Positions 58,101 through 64,000 of a stretch of DNA of 64,000 bases are shown piece by piece; position 1 is the stretch's first letter, and every line of letters begins with the position of its first letter. The stretch is from Ditylenchus dipsaci (Eukaryota > Nematoda > Chromadorea > Rhabditida > Anguinidae). Location: NCBI GenBank assembly GCA_004194705.1, contig SADC01001330.1, positions 744,001 to 808,000 of the forward strand. Reading direction: 5' to 3'. The position numbers and the translations under genes were made by a program. The notes below the pieces were generated by a model. That model did no database searches. It was not told the origin of the DNA and saw only the letters and a program-made list of their open reading frames with translations.

Positions 58101-61100
58101 AAGGGCGCACGTTTGCAGATCGGCAATTTTAAGGACACAGGGAGTGAGAGGCTGTTTCACGAATTCATCAAGGCCATATATCCCTTGTTTTGCCAAGGAT
58201 TGTCAAGTGAGTTGGTTTTGTCGTTCCTGTTGTTCACGTAGACTCAAAAAATAAAGAGTTCTTGGCGCTACTTGGATATACAAACCAGAGTATATACCCC
58301 CTAGGGCATCCACGGAGCACTGAGGTTTGTTTTGGTGTGTCTAGGTAAAAATACTCAAGTGATAGTGCAGAGGCATCGCCTAGGTATCGGTACTTAGATG
58401 TTAGTACCCAAGTAGTTTTACCAAGTAGTTACAAATGGTCAGGTGGTTTAGGTATCGAGAGATACCTCGAGATGAATCGATACTTCTGGTGAATAAATAC
58501 CCAGGCAGATAATTTGAAGGAAAAAGTTAACTGTTTTGATCCATTCAATCCATGTTTAAGTACAAGTGGCAATCTGAATGTCCATTTGAGTGAATTTTTT
58601 ACTATTACGTTTTTGCCTTTAAAATATTTCACATGCAATAACTTAAATAATCTAAAGATGTTAGTTAAAATACTATCATCCGAGCTGTTTTACCAAAACT
58701 CAAAAATACCCTGCTAGACGGAATTTTACTACTATCAAACCTTCTTTAGAATGTTCGAATCAGTGCAAAAAACAGGTTTTGGAACCCCAAAACATAAAAA
58801 AAGAGTTCACACCAAATGGACGACCACTTGGTTTGGTTGGTGCATGGACTATCCAGTAGAACTGAGGGTGGATTATAGAAAAAAATTAAATGATAAGAGT
58901 TGTTCACAAGACAAAACAGACGGATTTAAAAATTTGTGCGGGTAAATTTACCGCGAGTGAATTTACTGGCGAGTGAAGTTAGCGGAGGATGAATTTATCG
59001 CAGGTGAATTTATGGTTCACGGACTGCGACTTATACTGAGACTTAGAGTAAGACTGAGACTTTGACTGAAACTTAAACGGCCTGACCTCTTCCTACTCGG
59101 TGGTCCCCGCCAATTCAAAAATTTTCCCTTGATTATTGGACTTCTGTACGGATTTTTCCGCTAGGTTTCTAACAAAACTAAGCCTAGAATTTGATTTCAG
59201 GCCTAGTTTTGTTAGAAACGTGGCGGAAAAATCCGTACAGAAGTCCAATGATCAAGGGAAAATTTTTGAATTGGCGGGGGACCACCGAGTAGGAAGAGGT
59301 CAGGCCCTTTAAGGGTGTTAATAGAGCTTCATTGAAGTTTAAGAAAGACATACAGAAAACGTTAGATGAACATGCGGGATGGTCGGAGGAGAAATAAAAC
59401 GTGCGAAGAAACGCTTTTAAAGCTGTTTTTCAACTGCTAGAGGACCCTGTCTCTTCCTGCTCAATGATCCCGCGCCAATTCAAAAAATTTTCACTGATCA
59501 TTGAACTTCTCTTCGTATTTTTCAACTTGGTTTCTAACAAAACGTGGCCTAGAATTTAATTCTAGGAATAGTAGTGTTAGAAACACAGTTGCAAAATTCG
59601 AAGAGAAGTTCAATGATTAGGGAAAAAATTTTGAATTGGCGTGGGACCATTGATTAGGAAGAGACAGGGTCCTTTAAAGACATAAACACATGAAGAAAAA
59701 TTGTCTAAGTCTCAGTTTAAGTCTCACTCCGTGAACACCTAGGACTAAGACTTAGACTGAGACTAAAAGATGTTCATGTAGTCAAAAAAGGGTTGACGGC
59801 GGTCGCGGTGCGGTCTTTTTTTTGGAAGGCTGTGTTAACCAATTTTTTGATTAGTTTTTTAGATTCTGTTTTTACCCTTCGTTTCAGCATGAAAAAAGAG
59901 GCGCGGTCTTTAGAAGAATGACGACCACTCCATAAATTGTTTTAGTGATTAAAACGCATTGGCGTAACAAAAAAAAAGATTTTTTTTCGACCACTCCAAA
60001 AAAAGTTTTTTTGGTTGCGCCAACGCATTTTAATCACTGAAACAATTTATGGAGTGGTCGTCATTATTCTAAAGACCGCGCCTCTTTTTTCATGCTGAAA
60101 CGAAGGGTAAAAACAGAATCTAAAAAACTAATCAAAAAATTGGTTAACACAGCCTTCCAAAAAAGGACCGCACGGCGACCGCCGTCAACCCTAGTCAGAA
60201 TGGTCACACGACATTTGCACAGCCGCAAACCTACATGATAATTAGACAAACAACCACTCCAAAAAAAACTCCTAATCTGCTCTACGAAACGAGGTAAACA
60301 GCTGCTAAAAGGTTGATATAATCTAAATTTATAGATCATTTCGTACTCTTGGTCGAGATAAAACTTATTCAACTTTCGACCCTAGTAGCGAATACCCCCC
60401 CCAACAAATTTTTTTTCAAAATCAGGTTTTAACCATTTCTAAGTAATTCAAATGCGCTGAAAACGATAAAAAACGTGTTTTCGGGCATTTTCTGGCCTAA
60501 AAAGTTGATTTTTGGAAAAAAATTTTTTGACCAAAATTCGACTTTTTGCCTTGGGGGACCAAGGTATTCTACCTCGTTTTGTCACTGGAGCTAGGCAAAA
60601 AGAGTCTCTTTATGCATTTTATGATCAAGAGTCTTGCTCGGAATTATTTCTAAGGTAAGTGAGTGCGCGCATCTCTAACTCTCAAGCCCCTGCGCCCCCT
60701 TCGGGGGCGCAGGGGCTTGGGGCTTGGAGTTGAGATGCGCACACCCACATACCTTAGACACAAATCACTCGAAAGTGACTCTGGATGCATGAAAAAGCAT
60801 GCATACCAGAGTTTCTTTATGCGGTAGGCCCCAGCTAACAAAACTATGTTCAAATTCCATCTTTTTAGGACTCTAGGTACCATTTTTTAGGTGGTTAACC
60901 TTGGTCCCCCAAGGCAAAAAGTCGAATTTTGGTCAAAATTTTTTTTTTCCAAAAATCAACTTTTTAGGCCAGAAAATGCCCGAAAACACGTTTTTTATCG
61001 TTTTCAGCGCATTTGAATTACTTAGAAATGGTTAAAACCTGATTTTGAAAAAAAATTTGTTGGGGGGGGTATTCGCTACTAGCGCCCAACTTTCTAAGTG

Positions 61101-61823
61101 TCTCTGGTATACCAGAGGGGGTATTTTTGGGTAAATCTTCTACGGGTATAAGATTTACCCCAAAATTTTATGAAAAAAGTAGCATCATCATGTTCAGTGC
61201 AAAATTCTGAACCAGGAGCAGCGAAGGTCACGCTTGACCATTGGAGTGTCAAAAGTTGCAAATCGCACCACAACATTTTTTTTCATAATTTCTCATTCCC
61301 AACATTTTGCCAGAAATTCTACTGAAAATCATTCGACCCACTCTAGACAATCCACCCGAACAAACTTCTCTGCTTTCATTGCCCTTGTTAAAAGAGTGCA
61401 CTGAACTCCAGCTGCTCATTTTCAAAAGTGACTGCAGGGATGAGGGTCTTTTATTGCTGCCCAAATTGTCGATTGGCTTCACCAATACAGCTTCCCGCCA
61501 ATCCACAGGTCAATCAGAATTTTTGCCAGTGGAGAATCTGGCATTGTCCTGAGCAATTACACTGTTGAAGACGTTGTAGAAGAGTTGAAGATGGTATGAT
61601 TTTTTATATGTAAATCTCTCGCTTTTAACCTAAAATTTAGATTTTCGAGTCAACAACTCAAAGGTGCCACTTCCGAATTTCTTTTGAGATTGAATTAGAG
61701 AGACTAGGAAAAAAAATCCATGAGTTTACTCTCAGCAATGCAATCATCCAGGAACAGTTGGCGCTGACCAAAGACTACGAAAAATCGGAGATTGTTTTAA
61801 CTAGGCAAATTGTTGTCATCTAA
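52178..61823 (+). CDS. F-box protein gene with transposon-filled introns
   Basis: Exons 52178-52405, 57918-58206, 61314-61593 and 61641-61823 join with matching phases (0, 1, then 0) and give about 325 residues. The N-terminal F-box reads LNEDTLILVFYFFKRRELTA then VQLVCRRFHKVVQ, the part that would bind Skp1 in an SCF ubiquitin ligase. The rest is substrate-side sequence: EAFLYFNKMKSSF, SERLFHEFIKAIY, QIVDWLHQYSFPP and FHEFTLS-like ends. The WLH block is reminiscent of nematode F-box proteins. Exon three changes frame by one base near 61442-61450, after KSDCRDE. The start is the first ATG after a TTTTACAG acceptor, so a 5' untranslated exon is likely upstream. Introns one and two are 5.5 and 3.1 kb because of insertions. 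Confidence 0.6.
52461..53512. mobile_element. Mariner-like relic with long inverted ends
   Basis: CCGTATGGACCAAATTTTCG and its inverse at the ends, TA on both sides; arms of about 260 bases. In the middle, on the plus strand, are remnants typical of mariner/Tc1 transposases: VQDGAPPH (about 52917-52940), then after a nested MITE DRWMGRDSP, PPYSPDL and SCDF (53175-53245). These correspond to the second and third acidic blocks. The first half of the transposase is missing and the frame is open only in pieces. Confidence 0.75.
52956..53141. mobile_element. Pogo-like MITE nested in the mariner relic
   Basis: Starts CAGTCGACTCTCGTTAAACT and ends AGTTTATCGAGAGTAGACTG with TA on both sides. AAACTGGCACCCCCGATAAA-like phrases are repeated four times. 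It splits the mariner catalytic remnant after QDGAPPH. Confidence 0.85.
53579..53760. mobile_element. 182-bp hAT-like MITE of GTGACA units
   Basis: Ends CAGTGTTTCCAATAATGACA and exact inverse; perfect 8-bp duplication TGTATATA (53571-53578 and 53761-53768). The body is about 20 copies of TGACAG/CTGTCA. The uninterrupted site is kept in the other palindrome arm (55284-55291). Confidence 0.92.
53937..54160. mobile_element. CCGTATT-family MITE with proven TA target
   Basis: CCGTATTTCCTGTAATAAGG and its inverse. The opposite arm reads AGGTTTAAATAAG at 55124-55136 (inverse CTTATTTAAACCT), showing that only TA was duplicated. The core contains GCGTTTTCTTAACCCCACGA and CACCCAAAAATCTCGAGA. Confidence 0.85.
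55500..55605. repeat. ATTGCGCC-type short repeats
   Basis: About seven spaced copies of a motif near AGATTGCGCC or CAATTCGCGCC over 105 bases. An apparent open frame through it is a product of the repetition. Possibly one end of an iterated element. Confidence 0.5.
55905..56035. repeat. Tandem repeat, unit about 30 bp
   Basis: Four to five imperfect copies of GCATTTGACAAAACTCGTAT followed by TC. Adjacent on the right is a pogo-like MITE (56088-56172). Confidence 0.7.
56088..56172. mobile_element. 85-bp pogo-like MITE
   Basis: CAGTCGAGTCTCGATATAGT and CACTATATCGAGACTCAACT are inverse. The inner GTCAGTCCCGAGGGGTTCC is shared with the element at 48294-48775. Confidence 0.75.
56300..57560 (-). 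pseudogene. MULE-type transposase, minus strand, decayed
   Basis: Minus-strand exons near 57431-57560, 57234-57381, 56997-57165, 56517-56945 and 56300-56465 with 49-51 bp introns. Blocks in order fit Mutator-like transposases: VVFGDGTFGS, CFPFIHAQLASKDKE, NYERAPINAAEVVWPG then SFHLHQAL, LPTPMYAPLQY, TIERRAGDNNTMESND and KLKRLLGNK. The second acidic block normally reads D-F/Y-E, but here it is NYE. A one-base shift near 57250 breaks SYKSLFEKIIE. Its element ends were not found. It lies antisense in intron 1 of the F-box gene. Confidence 0.6.
57561..57917. other. Spacer with small hairpin
   Basis: GAGGTATTCTAATAATACCTC forms a hairpin at 57639-57660. Three ATTAGCCACAAAAAAAGTAT-like units follow (57750-57800), then a GTCCCCCAGGGGGACCAAG hairpin at 57830. 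No gene. Confidence 0.5.
58510..58845. mobile_element. Decayed foldback of the AGTGGTCGTCC family
   Basis: The right arm keeps ATGGACGACCACTTGGTTTG and AATCAGTGCAAAAAACAG. The left arm (GATCCATTCAATCC, ACAAGTGGCAATCTGAATG) is strongly diverged. Lies in F-box intron 2. Confidence 0.5.
59075..59312. mobile_element. Foldback MITE, copy 2 of the GGTCCCCGCCAATTC family
   Basis: AACGGCCTGACCTCTTCCTA and its inverse, then GTGGTCCCCGCCAATTCAAA and inverse, with centre GGTTTCTAACAAAACTAAGC. Arms are nearly perfect, suggesting recent origin. ACTGAGACTTA-like repeats lie outside it on both sides (59030-59070 and 59700-59765 in inverse). Confidence 0.8.
59441..59673. mobile_element. Foldback MITE, copy 3 of the same family
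   Basis: AGGACCCTGTCTCTTCCTGC and the inverse GAAGAGACAGGGTCCT; CGCCAATTCAAAAAATTTTC and inverse. The centre GGTTTCTAACAAAACGTGGC is as in 50818-51046. Confidence 0.8.
59789..60192. mobile_element. 404-bp palindromic element
   Basis: AGGGTTGACGGCGGTCGC and its near inverse at the ends; arms continue through GTGTTAACCAATTTTTTGAT and AAAGAGGCGCGGTCTTTAGA. The AGGGTTG end resembles the hAT-like TAGGGTTG family, but the flanking bases do not give a clean duplication. Confidence 0.75.
60382..61082. mobile_element. 700-bp palindromic element with CGAATACCCCCCC ends
   Basis: CTAGTAGCGAATACCCCCC and its exact inverse. The arms contain ATGCGCTGAAAACGATAAAA and CTTTTTGCCTTGGGGGACCA, and the centre is a GC-rich hairpin around GCCCCTGCGCCCCCTTCGGG. 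Fragments of the same element occur at 51310-51350 and 51720-51790. Confidence 0.8.
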
Positions 61824-62008
61824 TGCGTTGTTGCAATATTTTTCTATATCTTCTTAAGTAAAACTCTTTTAAATTGAACAATCTCCATTCGACATACTGA
61901 AAATCGTGGACTTGGAATAATAGGATATCTGAATTGAAATAAGAACTTTGATTTATTCATTGACATAGTGATCAGATGGTAACATTTATATTTTAAAGGT
62001 GCTCATGC

Positions 62009-62285
62009 TTAATAATTCCCGACCCATCGGAATTCTTCTAGCTGAGGCTTTCCAACTTCATCCAAAAATGTTACTGTCACTGAAAAATGTTAGAAAGACA
62101 TGTGTAATGATAGCGAAATGACAAAAGAGACTGACATTGGAAACCTGCCGACACAAGTGGCATCCGGTGCGCATTGAGAGATCCATCCAAGTTGACCCTG
62201 TTCTTAGATTGGTGTGAGACGAGACAGCATTGATAAGCAATGAGGAAAGATTTGAGCTGTTCCAACGTTTTCGGCGAAATATCTA
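62009..62285 (-). CDS. 3' exons of an unidentified minus-strand gene
   Basis: Minus-strand exons at about 62145-62285 and 62009-62079, joined by a 65-bp intron (GTTTCC..TTTTCAG) in matching phase. They read SPKTLEQLKSFLIAYQCC, VNLDGSLNAHRMPLVSA and TVTFLDEVGKPQLEEF then RWVGNY and stop. The gene is convergent with the F-box gene, whose stop is 186 bases away. The family was not recognised; upstream exons were not found. Confidence 0.4.
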
Positions 62286-62339
62286 AAGACAGAGCTGAAA
62301 GACGAAACAGGTTTGGAGAACCTAGTATATTTCTTAACC

Positions 62340-62700
62340 TCTGCTCTGCTTTTTAATAGCTCAGGAGCCACTCTGGAATGGCCAAAAGGCCAAAATAATT
62401 GGTTTTTCGGGGGTTTACTAAAGGGGGCGTAAACTTTTTGAGAAAAATCGATTGAGCGGATCAGATTTCGGGTCCGATCGGCTTAATCGCGAGTGGTTCA
62501 GGGTGGAGTTGTGGGCGATTTAGCAGATCGGACCCGAAATCTGATCCGCTCAATCGATTTTTCTCAAAAAGTTTACTTTTTTCTCCGACTAAAACACTTT
62601 TTTCTCCGACTAAAATACTTTTTTTTCCGACTAATTTTCTTTTTTCTCCGACTAATTTTATTTGTTTTCCGACTTATTTGCTTATTAATGTATGAACAAG
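62340..62700. repeat. Fragment of the foldback family plus TTTTTTCTCCGACTAA array
   Basis: 62365-62580 contains AAAATCGATTGAGCGGATCA with GATTTCGGGTCCGAT and their inverse, the same words as the arms of the 18987-21046 foldback. It is followed by five units of TTTTTTCTCCGACTAAAATA (62575-62680). Confidence 0.6.
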
Positions 62701-63434
62701 TTTTTCTAGCTATCATCAACTATGTCGGCAAGGCTGCAAGAAAGCGATTTGTTGGTAGAGCGAAACAAGCGTGTTAGCCTATCTCAGTGCAGTGGCTTGA
62801 CTAGTAGTACCTGGACACCTTAATTTCACCTTATGGATGCCTTGGGCACCATAGTTTCTTAGTGTGGAAGGCTTAGCTATCAAAACTTTCTTCAATCCCT
62901 TACAAACATAATTGATAATAGCATGCAAAGTGAAGCGAAATAAATAAGACATAAAAATTTAGAGAAATTTCAATTTAGGATGTAAAAATATTGAATTTTG
63001 AATTGGGGCCCAAATGCGGGGGCCCAAATGCGGGATGCCGAAATGCATGTCAACGGATTTTTCAACTTGGTTTCTAACAAAGCTATACCTAAAATTAAAT
63101 TTTAGTTTAAATTTCATTGTGAACACGAGTGTGGATATGGGTATGGGTGCAGGTGTGGGAGCGGGTGCGGAATTTTTCGGGTCTGTGGTCTCCCAAATTT
63201 TGGCGCTTAGAAAAACCAGTACATTTCTCAAAACAGTTCATACCTAATGAAATTTTTTAAAATCATTTTAAAGTCATTTAAATACTTCTTTGACGCAGAA
63301 TGAGTTCCTCTTTTTAGTTGCTTTTCTTTTAATGAATACAAAAACTTTACAGTATGGTGTAAATTTAGGCGAAAAAATGTGTCTATTCAGAAAAAATCGT
63401 TTTTTCAACACCATTTTTCAGCGCAAAAACCGTC
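62701..63434. other. No gene; minor simple repeats
   Basis: A short direct repeat GGGGCCCAAATGCGGG (63003-63035), a fragment of the GGTTTCTAACAAA core (63067) and a GGGTGCGGGTGTGG-type low-complexity patch (63115-63170). No coding evidence. Confidence 0.5.
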
Positions 63435-64000
63435 GTAAGATCACGAACCCGGTGTCAGAATTTCAGGGTCAACTAGTAAAAACAGGTTTACGTCAAGAAC
63501 TGAAAACAGTTAGGACGACTAGCAAAGTTCAAAGCCCTTTTTCGTCTTGCCTTTGCCCGTTTTTTGCCAGAAAGGTGCCTCATCAAATTTTCTTTCTGAT
63601 GAAATAAAAACCCGGAAGAAGCGAGCCGATTTTTTTGAATTGTTGTAGAAAAAACACTATTTTTGAATTATACCGTTTTTGACGTATCACTGGATGGACG
63701 AAGTTTTTTTTTTGAAAAATCCTGAAGCCTTGAAGCTTGAATTTTTTAAAAAGCCGTAACATTGTTGGTCCTTGCCTTTTTAGCTCTAGTGCAGTGCTGC
63801 CTTCTGTCCTTTTTTTCAGCACCCATAATCTCTGTTATTTTGAACTTTTAGTCAAAAAAATTTCGATGAAAAATTCAAAAAATTCGGCGAATAGGTTCTG
63901 AAAAGGTTTTGAAAACCTTCTTTTTATGTCCTTAGCCATTTTAATTTTTGAGATGTCAGCCCCGCTATTTGCATGTTGTTTATCCCCAAATCATAAGCAT
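63435..64000. repeat. Terminal direct repeat, copy 2
   Basis: Matches 1-740 in the same orientation. It differs strongly over 63860-63945 and lacks the 195 bases at 541-737 of copy 1. The match continues to the last base of the window, so the repeat extends beyond it. Confidence 0.85.

Noticed and set aside
1..64000. Circular molecule closed by the terminal repeat
   Set aside because: The two copies differ by a 195-base segment and a diverged block, and the content is nuclear genes and transposons.

Overview
This is a eukaryotic, probably metazoan, AT-rich stretch. The genes have several short exons separated by 46-65 bp introns with GT..AG ends, and acceptors are often of the TTTCAG/TTTGCAG type. 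There are no operons, ribosome binding sites or bacterial features. The roughly 325-residue F-box protein, the F-box-like second exon, the H1 style and the wealth of palindromic elements with 8-bp, 9-bp or TA target duplications lean towards a nematode or another small-intron invertebrate, but the species cannot be fixed from the sequence alone.

Host genes, left to right: a BTB/BACK gene resembling BTBD17 (1837-8660, + strand, nine or more exons); a lone F-box-like exon (31222-31365); a gene with a dUTPase-like fold but degenerate motifs (33335-34250); a 210-residue linker histone H1 with two introns (43657-44398); a degenerate serine carboxypeptidase S28-like gene (46874-50700); a four-exon F-box gene inflated to 9.6 kb by insertions (52178-61823); and the 3' end of an unidentified minus-strand gene (62009-62285). 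A second copy of the last BTBD17-like exon lies at 35740-35850, inside a duplicated segment (8400-9930 and 35560-37545).

Most of the rest is DNA-transposon material. Coding remnants are a PIF/Harbinger element with both of its genes and a 3-bp target duplication (14672-17958), a mariner-like relic (52461-53512), a MULE transposase on the minus strand (56300-57560), and a long-terminal-inverted-repeat element holding a nucleotidyltransferase-like remnant (4041-6600). Around them are dozens of non-autonomous inverted-repeat elements. Many are hAT-like with clean 8-bp target duplications, eight are pogo-like with CAGT ends, one family has CCGTATT ends and TA targets, and there are several foldback families. 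Nearly every family carries its own short self-complementary motif repeated many times.

The centre (19131-29063) is one giant palindrome with arms of about 4.9 kb. Its right end falls exactly on a 17-base assembly gap (29064-29080). A second nested palindrome spans 38012-42598 and a third spans 53549-55311. Because insertions hit one arm only, the other arm preserves the empty site and gives an internal proof of insertion. The first 740 bases recur at the end (63435-64000).

Single-base frame breaks, several in homopolymers, recur in almost every coding region. Some apparent pseudogenes may therefore be assembly base errors.
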